A DNA stretch of 64,000 nt from Breviolum minutum Mf 1.05b.01 (taxonomy: Eukaryota > Sar > Dinophyceae > Suessiales > Symbiodiniaceae), in NCBI GenBank assembly GCA_000507305.1, contig DF240996.1, forward strand, positions 29,167-93,166, given 5' to 3'. Below the pieces are notes generated by a model, which was not told the DNA's origin, did no database searches, and saw only the letters and a program-made list of their open reading frames with translations. The position numbers and the translations under genes are program-made. Positions 38,701 through 44,018 of this stretch are shown here, piece by piece. The first letter of the stretch is position 1. Each line of letters starts with the position of its first letter.

Positions 38701-41700
38701 GCGTCCTCTCCCATGACCACATCTCCATCCTCATCTTGATGTTCCTCAGCCTCACTCCGATCTTCTTCCTCAGCCTCATCTTCAGGACGCCAGGTCTCCT
38801 CCGGAACTCCTCCTTCCACGAAGACCTCCGCTTCGCCCTCATCATTCTCCAAATCTTCCTCAGCTCCTCGGATCACGGCCTCTGCGAACTTAGTGTAGCC
38901 ACCCGCGAAGTCCGACACGCTCCTCCAACGTCCTCCTATCTTGGCACTTCCAAGAACTGGGACGTGTGGCTTCCTGCAGCAACACTTCTTGACGCAATAC
39001 TTCATCACACCTTTGTGCCCAGCCAACCTCGTCCTCTTTCTCAGAGCCCCTTTTCCTGGAACTTTCAATCCATAGCAGCACATGTCTGTAACTTCATGTG
39101 CTAAACCGTCAAAGGCTTCGACGATTAAGGGCTCCTTCCATGCCAAAGACGTAGCTGGGTTTTCTCCAAGCGCACGTCCTCTCCTCCTTCTCTGCCTCAA
39201 CGCTGCATCACGAGTGAACCGCAGAAGCTTCCTCTGCTTCTTACGTTCGGTCACCAGCCGGGCAAGCTGCAGCACCGACTTTCTTCCCATAGTCTGCAGC
39301 CTTGACCACTTTGTGCATGGCCATGCTATCACCAGTAGGTCGGGAGAGACCGGATCAATGTACTCCAACGCCATCTTGTAGTCGCTGTCCTTCATCAAAT
39401 CCCAGCCCGGCAAAGTCACCGGTTCATAGGCCGTCCATCCTCGCGAAGCTGCCACTAAAGAAATGGCACAGGTCCATGTGAAGACCTCCAAAACTGAAAA
39501 GGGGCGACTCCTCCTCGCCTTGTCCGGAGCCTTCTTGAGCTCCTTCTTCGGGGTCCTCTCAAAACTCTTGGTCTTCTCGTGTTGGAAACCCTCCTTGATC
39601 TCCTTCACACAATGGCCCAATTTCCTCTTCAGGCCCTTGTTCATAGTCTTCTTGCTGCTGGCCGTCCAGTAGATCTCGTTCTCTCTCTCTCGTGCCTCCC
39701 TTCTGATGTCCTCATCGTCCTCACAAGTGTCGCTGACGATCTCAACTCCTTGCTCATGTGACGACTCCTCCGTAGGTTCCGACAAGTCATCAGTAAGAGA
39801 CTCGCTCTCCTCAGCCTCTTCGTCCTCGGCTTGCGCCTCCAAGCGGGAAGTGGAACCTGGCTGCTCCAGCGCATCCTCCAGCTGTGACAGATATTGCTCA
39901 CGCTGCTGGATCCACTCTCTTCGCCTTCTGTGTCACTCCCGTCTCCTCCAGCAGCGACAAAGGCCAGAGACTGTGGTTCATACACCAACTTCCTTCGTCG
40001 ATTTTGACCTTCTTCAGAGTGCCAAAAGCGCTGCAACAACAGTTCCGGTGCATCAGTCAAGTCGATTCCGGGATGCCTGGTAGAAGTCAACTTCATAGGC
40101 TTCACCACATCCTGCAACTGCATCTCCTTTGTGGCAAACTTGAAGACAGCATTCCACCGTTGCAGCTCTGAAGGCCCAATCAGTCCTGGGCATGCGATCG
40201 CCTCCTTCTCGACGACCGAAATCCTCACAACATCCGGCTTTCCATGAATTCCAACCGGATAGATGTAAGCAACTGTGCTCACCACAGGTTCGCCTGCTCC
40301 AAACCTGTAGACTTCTCTCTCCTCCAGACGCTCGAAGGGAAGCTTCCGTTCACGAAGGTAGTTCTGAAAAGCATTGTGCCACCAGAGTCCACCAACAGCG
40401 TTGCGACATCCACTGTCCTTCGATGAAAACTCCCAGCGAATCATCAGACTGATGAGCCGGGGTGTACCAAAACTCCGTCACAAGATGCCGCGGACCACCT
40501 GGCACTGGTCCTCTCATCTTTCCTTCGAGACGTCCTCACATCACCTCAATCACGTTGCCATCCAAGTCCTTGGTGATCCTGCAGTGTAGATCGTGAACTC
40601 CGATCTCTTCGAAGCTCACATCCTGAAACTCCACGCATCCTCGGACGTACTTCACCTTCACTCTGATGTTCGAAGGCGCTGGACTCGGAGGCACATGAAT
40701 CATCTTCCTCACCCTCTCCTCATCTTCGTCCTCATTGGAAACCATCAAGACTCCATGACGGGTGGAGAAGTAGATCACGTTCTTGAGGTCGCACACCTTG
40801 CACCTGGCTTGATGGCCATCACCATTAGCCGTCCACCTCAGACGGTCAGGCGGATGGCTTGCATCTGGCTTGCAGCTCAGTAGGCATTGGAGACGCCTCT
40901 GATGGCCGAAGTTTCCCATCCTTCCATTGACATGCAATCAACGCCTCCCGAAATAATTCCTGAAGTTCACGCTCCTTCACAGGTCGAGGCTTGTCACCCT
41001 TCGGTGGCTGCAGAAGGGGTTTGGCCTTCGGAATGATGGGCCGTTGATCATCTTGACCTCTGCTCACTCCTCTCATGGGTGCATGGTGGTATCCTCCAAC
41101 ACCATGCCTTGACTCCTGGTCCATTTCCTCCGTTAGAAGACGATGTCGCTCCATCGACCTCCAAGCTTCAGCCTCCTCATCTCGCTGCAGTGCCTCCTTA
41201 AGCTTCTTCTTCTCATCCTTGCTCATCTCGGGCAAGGTCGTCATCAAGCTCCTGGGGGACAGCTTGATGTTACCTTCTTCACTCCTGCTCGATCGGGATC
41301 CTCCGCCGAGAGCACTCCTCATCCTTTCCTTGGGCATGTCATAGGTGAAAGGTGCAGGCTCTTCCACCAAGTCCCCACGGTCATCCTCTTCATTCCTCCG
41401 TTCCCTCTTGGTTCTACTCATTCTCTCGTCCTTCGGGGGAACGGGGACTCCACACTGTTGACAAAACTTTGCCATTGGTGCTAACACCCACATACAATGG
41501 TGGCAGTGACCGGCTGGAACTTCTGCTCGTCCTCCACTACCAGCTCCTCCCACCATAAAGGTGAAATGTTGGCCCCGTTGACTCGAGCTTCATTCCCTCC
41601 TCCAGATCTCTTCTGATGAAGGGGGTCCTGTCCTGATTGAACGTTCGGACACTCAGGGTCCCCTTCCAATGGCCCACCTTGCCACAGCTCGAGCAAGTAG

Positions 41701-44018
41701 TGACCCGTTTTCGGGCATCCGTGGATTGGCCGCTCGGTTTGTTTCCACGGCCTTCTGGTTTTCTCCACCCTTTGTTCTTCCGCACCTCCGCAGTCTTCTG
41801 TTTGGCCTTCCATCCAGCGGCGAAGACCTCCTTCAGCTCTTCTTCATCCACTTCCTCCGCTGAACTGATAGCCTCTTCCATGCTATCCTCAGGTTCCATG
41901 GTCTCGTCAAGGGCCTCCTCTTCGATCGGCTCCATCTCGTCGAAATCTTCATTCTCATCAGCTCCTTGTTCAAGATGGGTATGGTTAACCCGTCGCCTCA
42001 CGAAGACCTTCTTCTTGTTGTAGTTCGACGTTCCTGGACTCCTATAGCTCTCACTGGGCCTCTCACGGGGGTGGGAAACCTTCTTCTCGTCCTCATGGAT
42101 CCTGCCGCAACGCACTCTCAAGGCCTTCTCAATCTCCAGGCTGTCGTAGCTGGCACCAGCCGCATGGTAGCAGTCCAGACGCTCCCTCCTTGACAACGAA
42201 GCCTTCTGCAACAGCTTCTGACCCCACGCCTTGTCGGAGATTCGGCTGTCAGGATCTATGCGGTAGTACTGCGCTCTCAACCTTCTCATCTCGGCCATGG
42301 CAAGAAGTGGGCGATGCTCTCACCAGGCTGTCTCCTACAGCGCTCCAGCTCCTTGTCTGCCCTCTCGAAAAGCTCCGCCTCGCTCTCTCCAAAGGCTTCA
42401 TCCATAACCTTCCATAGCAGCTGAAGTCCTCCACTGCCGGTGTAGCAGTGGATGGGATGCTGTTCCACCACGTCTCTGGCTTCCTTCCTTGTAGACAGGT
42501 AGATCAGCATGGAAAGTTCTCCTTCATTGAGAGCATACAAGTGCTGCTGGGCCTCAATGGCCCTCTTCCACTTGATGTACCTCGACCTATCGCCGTAGTA
42601 CTCCTCGATCTTGACAGAACCCAACGAGCTCTTGGGGCGACTATCATTTCCATCTCGGTGATGCTTCCTTCTCAACATCGACCTGATCTCTGACGTCGCC
42701 GCTGCTGAGCTCCTCGTCTCATCCCTTGATGTGCTTCCTCCTTCATCATCACCGTCATCATCCGGATCAGGAGGACCGCCACCCTTCCTTGATCCTCCTC
42801 TGGTAGAAGGTCTCGGCCGTCACTCAGCAAAGGTTGTTAAGACCAGGATTGCGAGTCCCCATAGACTCCGGTGCCCGGTGCACCGCCAAAACCACTCATC
42901 ATCATCATGTTGGGCCAACTCGGCATCATACCATATCCACAGCCACCCACACGGCATTCCCATCGGCTGGAATCCTCCACAGCCGGCGGGCATCCCAACT
43001 CCATGACATACTCCATAGCCAGGAAGGGGGCAGGGACCTTGAGATACTGTGGGACCAAGAGGTACTCCAGCTCCACATCCACCGCGACCTTGAGGTACGA
43101 AAGGACCGGGGCATTGACAAGGACCTGCCATTCCAAAGCCACCATTCGCAGTCATCACGGGCCCATAGCTAACAGGAGGGCTGGCAGGCCCACCCGGGAA
43201 AGAACCACCGACGACTTCATCTCCATTGCCAAACCTGGTGGTGGTGTGCCAGTTGCTGCATTCATACCACCAGAATGCATGTCTGGGCTCCTCCTCCAAG
43301 GATCACTCCCATGCTCCCATGGATCGTCAGGCAAAGGAACCTCCTCCGCCAAGACACCAGTGGTGAGAGGCTGCTCATCACCATCCAGTGTTGCCATTGC
43401 TGCAGCAGTGCAAGGCAGCCTATCCTAAGACCACCCTCACGCTCCGCTACCAATGTGGGTTCGGGGCTCCAAACTCACCAAAATCACCCAAAAGTCAATT
43501 CGGGGTAAAAGAACCAAAGCAAGCAAGCAGGGCAATGCTGTTTTTGCGCAAGCTGACATCGATGCCTTGAGCGTCAATCCATGCAAACGGTGGCAGAATC
43601 CACTGTGCGTGAAAGTGTCATGCAAATAACGACCTTCAATCGGAAACTGCCATGCTAACTACCGTTTATTGTACAAACCACCATGCCAAGCAAATGGACC
43701 ATGTCATCCATATGTTTTCACAGAAATGACGCTGGATGTTTGGGATTTGCAAAAGCTGGATGATCGTTTTATTTTGAGGAATCCAAGCTTGCAAACTGCT
43801 GGTGTAGAAGTACTATACGTTCAGCGTCGGGTGTTCCTTTCGATTCTTGAAACTTTTGGAAAAATACAGGGACCAATAACCAATGTTACTGACATGCATG
43901 ATTTCATAAGTGGCTTTCGGTGATGCAAGAGTACCAGCCACTCAACTGCAGTCATGGCCGCCAGGATGCGCACATGCGGCCGGTGGTCAACAAGATTCTG
44001 TGCTATGGGTTTCTTCAG
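26711..44018 (+). CDS. NEK-family Ser/Thr protein kinase, catalytic domain in 17 exons
   Basis: Exons: 26711-26737, 26941-27011, 27287-27313, 27364-27379, 27760-27794, 27943-27982, 31910-31942, 32128-32196, 32555-32617, 33162-33210, 33383-33435, 33670-33687, 33772-33810, 34122-34178, 34245-34316, 34548-34619, 43965-44018. ATG at 26711 opens MDEKYQRLK. Kinase motifs appear in order: Gly loop GKGSFG; helix C NEAVKEAMLL; MDHPNIIRFKE; hinge MDYADGGD; LKHVHDRK; catalytic loop HRDLKTQN; DFG in KLGDFGIAR; GTPYYLSPE; SDVWSLG; final MRPVVNKIL. This is the NEK pattern and about 265 residues, the usual domain size. NEKs phosphorylate Ser/Thr targets in cell-cycle, centrosome and ciliary roles; the role here is inferred only. 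Exons 2-4 are tentative and no certain beta-3 Lys was found. Six donors are GC and at least three GA. The intron after 34619 holds a retrotransposon. C-terminal exons may lie at 45231-45371 or 45812-45850. Confidence 0.85.
28398..28522 (+). CDS. Terminal-exon-like frame inside the NEK intron
   Basis: After TTTAACAG the frame runs 41 codons to TAG. It encodes SSAPSSDDAGCEKF, then LLALAAWAAHLHPEKRELI, a convincing helical C-terminus. It cannot belong to the kinase frame. It could be the end of a nested gene, a pseudogene fragment or chance. Confidence 0.35.
29314..29553 (+). CDS. Open frame inside the NEK intron, unrecognised
   Basis: A 79-codon frame beginning ATGGCGGTGAGG and ending in TAA. 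It is rich in charged and aromatic residues (FLSKRERDAFQKVSEHM, then WDRPFEHQTCQLWLDNPEY) and looks coding. A second frame overlaps it and continues to 29668. Function is unknown. With 28398-28522 it suggests a second transcription unit within the kinase intron. Confidence 0.35.
   Translation: MAVRREIAMEPALSHCCCVEVKFLSKRERDAFQKVSEHMSAKIIAPWQSDDWDRPFEHQTCQLWLDNPEYKGFVSRVEF
32833..32949. repeat. Tandem repeat, unit about 21 bp (GTTAATAGCGAAAAACACGCG)
   Basis: Five degenerate copies in a NEK intron between the exons at 32555-32617 and 33162-33210. The GTTAATAGCGA core is kept in the copies while the 3' part of the unit decays. It has no spacer-repeat structure and is an ordinary minisatellite. 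Confidence 0.85.
34891..35159 (-). repeat. 3' LTR
   Basis: 269 bp, read on the - strand from TGTGAAAAC to ACCCACA. It matches the other LTR at every base I compared by eye. CAATAAACGG within it could serve as a polyadenylation signal, although dinoflagellates seldom use AATAAA. Confidence 0.95.
35198..36511 (-). CDS. Reverse transcriptase C-terminal half and RNase H
   Basis: 437 codons. Real homology appears to start near residue 22 (AVAPGELL), about 36448, because the earlier residues are out of the frame used upstream. Residues 33-46 (KSAYGLSEAPRLWY) match the conserved copia reverse-transcriptase stretch. VDD at 86-88 is the catalytic pair of motif C. RNase H follows with likely catalytic residues D244 (FDAS), E295 (SLAAE), D340 (TDAKG) and D389 (ADPLTK), so the active site looks complete. 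The product copies element RNA into cDNA and degrades the RNA strand in virus-like particles. The upstream half is in another frame (36208-37701); the switch lies near 36447 and seems to have lost about 20 residues usual between the two halves. Confidence 0.9.
   Translation of the reverse strand: MDGVQLRRQYGVPIRQGGGEKAVAPGELLRVCKSAYGLSEAPRLWYLRATELLVEVGFKEIPMCRATYIWKKKDSSDVAAILCLHVDDGLLVAAKDTMDYLKKSINERFSIKEWQDLGEKPVTFLGVKTKYVGGVFYDDMSDYVANLQEAEVDASAEKDAVLQGASLSAYRRLIMQLRWPAHLVMPEFLYVTSAMAQKGTSACVADLVEGNKVLKTMKEAAKSGGAQITIRPLHGDVVFVSYFDASLGSSGGRAQQGEVHLMTTEEVFNKPSAANMLEFHSNKISRVVRSSLAAEGSAMASAGDRLLYNRALYDALCFGVLEFDPEWRNHLRTIGCLVTDAKGLHDHVLKTGGMASEKQAALDILMVKQLVENGALQLRWTPTWKQLADPLTKDMNGSLLEEFRRRTTICLIQTAEDAVEEERRAGIRRAQRERRKV
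36208..37701 (-). CDS. Basic linker and reverse transcriptase N-terminal half
   Basis: 497 codons open, of which about the first 419 fit the element. Residues 1-130 are very Lys/Arg/Glu-rich, probably a disordered linker after integrase. Residues from about 330 match reverse-transcriptase fingers and palm: ILRAKSRMVIPGH, then SDAPTTAWVAVQMAK, then SSFDVSTAFLSGK, with D404 as the motif A Asp. After about residue 419 the frame leaves the homology and the rest is shadow. It overlaps the integrase frame upstream by 82 nt and the RNase H frame downstream. A 302-codon + strand frame opposite it (36982-37890) is only its antisense shadow. Confidence 0.85.
   Translation of the reverse strand: MPQEGVIRRVSKGGRSKGKATEVAKLLKGAKVKIKTIKSIKKMKRKSREDKTSLRQPGRSNEEQKKDVEEKNEELRKQLDIFMRQPREEEFTEDVRRNLQDDVPIQFKRKRQEDVDLMDEDGLRKRIRKEVLNYTMLASTPRRNGRRSNEWASRAEVKKLASLLDLPIVNARYHIEPRKRFQKPPSGSYGGRITVMLQEQAGTGMICQETAEDMRLRPRRRSAAEWKGMTLFLRKEKPMQKSTYVEMPDGVYEVMVTNYEDWKKLWISEDGNQAFCEAYLLLNKANGKELDPKHFDQGEKEKFEEADRKEWMSWIENKVVRRLSPEEIQKVDKRLIFKAPARIVRVNKGALDGILRAKSRMVIPGHLDPHLGEYKSDAPTTAWVAVQMAKCIATNRGWMASSFDVSTAFLSGKEVERRLSHLENFYVSANQPMALAKPLGSGIFVPLSSWWKLVSRRFRCAGQLTSGRRKTLRMWRRSFACTWMMVYWWRQKIPWTT
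37620..39842 (-). CDS. Pol segment: methyltransferase-like domain, then integrase
   Basis: 740 codons. Residues 1-110 are acidic then basic linker. Residues 114-300 form a domain with cytosine-C5-methyltransferase-like motifs (separate entry). Residues 391-545 are integrase: the pre-integrase pair H397/H402 (HQRLGH), then VILDQGGEF with D456, and E491 in AERHG 35 positions later. Between about residues 425 and 432 the usual Cys pair and first catalytic Asp are absent, an in-frame loss of roughly 90 residues judged against copia integrases. Residues 604-671 (YDPGEKVFFYV, FWRGPALII) resemble the integrase C-terminal DNA-binding part. With one of three catalytic acids missing, the enzyme should be inactive. 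The last residues, about 690-740, overlap the next frame. Confidence 0.85.
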   Translation of the reverse strand: MEAQAEDEEAEESESLTDDLSEPTEESSHEQGVEIVSDTCEDDEDIRREARERENEIYWTASSKKTMNKGLKRKLGHCVKEIKEGFQHEKTKSFERTPKKELKKAPDKARRSRPFSVLEVFTWTCAISLVAASRGWTAYEPVTLPGWDLMKDSDYKMALEYIDPVSPDLLVIAWPCTKWSRLQTMGRKSVLQLARLVTERKKQRKLLRFTRDAALRQRRRRGRALGENPATSLAWKEPLIVEAFDGLAHEVTDMCCYGLKVPGKGALRKRTRLAGHKGVMKYCVKKCCCRKPHVPVLGSAKIGGRWRSVSDFAGGYTKFAEAVIRGAEEDLENDEGEAEVFVEGGVPEETWRPEDEAEEEDRSEAEEHQDEDGDVVMGEDAEKIRKGSVKWKVRALHQRLGHPTKATLRRMLVLSGAPKEYHMAVLLRSRAAAHVARKFHRHWCSLYGCPEDVILDQGGEFDGAFVAWLEGHGIHSKVSGARSAWQHGFAERHGAVLGTMCTSLIWQYQARGATQVKDCLCAAVQAKNMTLTRKGYTPYQMVFGRSPLFPDLLEEDTAGNMALRDSLTMEGEVSRAAEMRAAARAVLLRQDVQQKLKRALTRIPRGEDREYDPGEKVFFYVPTPKTARFRRGGGFWRGPALIIMRESSQRYYISWRGRCLLVSAPNLRPASELEALDHEERMEEVRALEEHLEKKVRIKLNLTKKNLRSQRSLGCLKKESSGECRKEVEAKVKLLKSPSC
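38210..38672 (-). other. Integrase core with internal deletion
   Basis: It holds HQRLGH at the start, then jumps from YHMAVLLR directly to RKFHRHW before DQGGEF. In copia relatives this interval carries CxxC and the first Asp of the DDE triad. The junction maps to about 38555-38565. Because the frame is preserved, it is a clean deletion and not a shift. Confidence 0.65.
38943..39503 (-). other. Methyltransferase-like accessory domain inside copia Pol
   Basis: Residues 114-300 of the 740-codon frame. Landmarks in order: SVLEVFTWTCAISLVAASRG, placed like motif I; LPGWDL; DLLVIAWPCTKWS with P175-C176, placed like the catalytic Pro-Cys of motif IV; GENP at 226-229, placed like the ENV of motif VI; RKRTR at 268-272, placed like motif VIII. 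Their order and spacing suit a C5-cytosine methyltransferase or a degenerate relative, but the glycines of motif I are weak. Function as a methyltransferase is inference. Cytosine methyltransferases carried by dinoflagellate retrotransposons have been reported; whether this is that family I cannot check. A Cys-rich stretch (KYCVKKCCCRK) follows. Confidence 0.5.
39641..40444 (-). CDS. Aspartic protease (retropepsin-like)
   Basis: 267 codons open. KDSGCRNAVGG at residues 9-19 carries the D-S-G catalytic triad of copia-type proteases, followed by YRFGAGEP and GLIGPSEL at about the positions of the flap and the second conserved patch. The enzyme acts as a dimer to cut the Gag-Pol polyprotein. Real homology ends near residue 190, where an acidic tail (GDGSDTEGEESGS) leads into the frame of the next segment. 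The ATG at 40444 is internal to the polyprotein and not a true start. Confidence 0.8.
   Translation of the reverse strand: MIRWEFSSKDSGCRNAVGGLWWHNAFQNYLRERKLPFERLEEREVYRFGAGEPVVSTVAYIYPVGIHGKPDVVRISVVEKEAIACPGLIGPSELQRWNAVFKFATKEMQLQDVVKPMKLTSTRHPGIDLTDAPELLLQRFWHSEEGQNRRRKLVYEPQSLAFVAAGGDGSDTEGEESGSSSVSNICHSWRMRWSSQVPLPAWRRKPRTKRLRRASLLLMTCRNLRRSRHMSKELRSSATLVRTMRTSEGRHERERTRSTGRPAARRL
40536..40937 (-). CDS. Pol/Gag linker segment with a Cys pair
   Basis: Genuine from about 40860 downward. It carries RCKVCDLKN and a stretch ending GNVIEVM before a stop. It continues the frame 40846-41556 after a shift and precedes the protease. The single CxxC may pair with others to bind zinc. Function is unknown. 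Confidence 0.55.
   Translation of the reverse strand: MHVNGRMGNFGHQRRLQCLLSCKPDASHPPDRLRWTANGDGHQARCKVCDLKNVIYFSTRHGVLMVSNEDEDEERVRKMIHVPPSPAPSNIRVKVKYVRGCVEFQDVSFEEIGVHDLHCRITKDLDGNVIEVM
40846..41556 (-). CDS. Gag/Pol linker with zinc-ribbon motif
   Basis: 236 codons. Near the start C18-H-H-C21 and C32-Q-Q-C35 form a CX2C-X10-CX2C pattern typical of a zinc ribbon. A long charged, probably disordered part follows (LPEMSKDEKKKLKEAL and RPVKERELQELFREAL helices). It sits between the zinc knuckle and the protease. A zinc ribbon is not a standard copia part, so it may be a lineage-specific nucleic-acid-binding module. Confidence 0.65.
   Translation of the reverse strand: MVGGAGSGGRAEVPAGHCHHCMWVLAPMAKFCQQCGVPVPPKDERMSRTKRERRNEEDDRGDLVEEPAPFTYDMPKERMRSALGGGSRSSRSEEGNIKLSPRSLMTTLPEMSKDEKKKLKEALQRDEEAEAWRSMERHRLLTEEMDQESRHGVGGYHHAPMRGVSRGQDDQRPIIPKAKPLLQPPKGDKPRPVKERELQELFREALIACQWKDGKLRPSEASPMPTELQARCKPSA
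41537..42298 (-). CDS. Gag C-terminal part with zinc knuckle
   Basis: 253 codons open. It starts with the helical end of the capsid region (RRLRAQYYRIDPDSRI, then WGQKLLQKASLSRRERLD), passes an acidic linker and reaches CSSCGKVGHWKG, the first part of a CCHC knuckle. The final Cys appears only after a one-base shift: in the next frame the sequence reads GDPECPN. The shift falls in a GGGG run (about 41655-41665), which suggests a missing G. Zinc knuckles bind genomic RNA during packaging. Residues after the run are shadow. Confidence 0.8.
   Translation of the reverse strand: MAEMRRLRAQYYRIDPDSRISDKAWGQKLLQKASLSRRERLDCYHAAGASYDSLEIEKALRVRCGRIHEDEKKVSHPRERPSESYRSPGTSNYNKKKVFVRRRVNHTHLEQGADENEDFDEMEPIEEEALDETMEPEDSMEEAISSAEEVDEEELKEVFAAGWKAKQKTAEVRKNKGWRKPEGRGNKPSGQSTDARKRVTTCSSCGKVGHWKGTLSVRTFNQDRTPFIRRDLEEGMKLESTGPTFHLYGGRSW
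42286..42819 (-). CDS. Gag capsid-like segment
   Basis: Open from just after a TGA at 42820 to 42286. An acidic Pro/Gly/Asp/Ser-rich lead (GGPPDPDDDGDDEGG) is followed by a helical capsid-like region: YYGDRSRYIKWKRAIEAQQ, LYALNEGELSMLIYL, WKVMDEAFGESEAEL and ERCRRQPGESIAHF. Position and pattern match the retrotransposon Gag capsid of copia elements. Frame changes at 42290 into the segment with the zinc knuckle (13-nt overlap). Confidence 0.75.
   Translation of the reverse strand, partial: RPRPSTRGGSRKGGGPPDPDDDGDDEGGSTSRDETRSSAAATSEIRSMLRRKHHRDGNDSRPKSSLGSVKIEEYYGDRSRYIKWKRAIEAQQHLYALNEGELSMLIYLSTRKEARDVVEQHPIHCYTGSGGLQLLWKVMDEAFGESEAELFERADKELERCRRQPGESIAHFLPWPR
42820..43397 (-). CDS. Gag N-terminal region, frame-broken
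   Basis: ATG at 43397 opens MATLDGDEQPLTTG, then VPLPDDPWEHGSDPWRR, the likely natural Gag start. Near 43200 the sensible reading moves to another frame (Gly/Pro/Cys-rich, GGFGMAGPCQCPGP), and near 42940 it moves back (GYGMMPSWPNMMMMSGFGG). The low-complexity Gly/Met/Pro composition suggests a disordered N-terminus. The two shifts and the stop at 42820 make translation of an intact Gag from this copy unlikely. Confidence 0.6.
43440..43452 (-). other. Primer-binding site, initiator tRNA-Met type
   Basis: One base inside the 5' LTR, the - strand reads TGGTAGCGGAGCG. TGG pairs with the tRNA CCA end, and the rest implies an acceptor stem AGCGGAG with an A1:U72 pair, a feature of eukaryotic initiator tRNA-Met, the usual copia primer. 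The host tRNA sequence is not in the window. Confidence 0.7.
43454..43722 (-). repeat. 5' LTR
   Basis: 269 bp, identical by eye to the copy at 34891-35159. It holds the element promoter by position. I see no certain TATA box, in keeping with dinoflagellate promoters. Confidence 0.95.

Larger units (their letters stand above)
34891..43722 (-). mobile_element. Full-length Ty1/copia-type LTR retrotransposon, antisense in a NEK intron
   Basis: The element is 8832 bp and starts and ends with identical-looking 269-bp LTRs bounded by TG...CA. The 5-bp sequence GAAAT occurs directly before it (34886-34890) and directly after it (43723-43727), the target-site duplication expected for integrase-mediated insertion. 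Coding is on the - strand in the order Gag, protease, integrase, reverse transcriptase, RNase H, which defines the copia superfamily. Extra parts are a zinc ribbon before the protease and a methyltransferase-like domain before the integrase. The frame changes about a dozen times and the integrase is internally deleted, so this copy is unlikely to be autonomous. No visible LTR divergence points to recent insertion or recent gene conversion. The host intron would be about 508 bp without it. Confidence 0.95.

Noticed and set aside
38577-39104. 175-codon + strand frame opposite the integrase segment
   Set aside because: Antisense shadow of the 740-codon Pol frame; no splice or domain support.
35198-43397. 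Programmed ribosomal frameshifting as the reason for the broken polyprotein
   Set aside because: One programmed shift is common in retroelements, but about a dozen shifts in varying directions, one of them in a plain G-run, point to indels or errors.
34891-43722. Ty3/gypsy or retrovirus-like assignment
   Set aside because: Integrase lies upstream of reverse transcriptase and RNase H, which is copia order, and there is no envelope-like frame.
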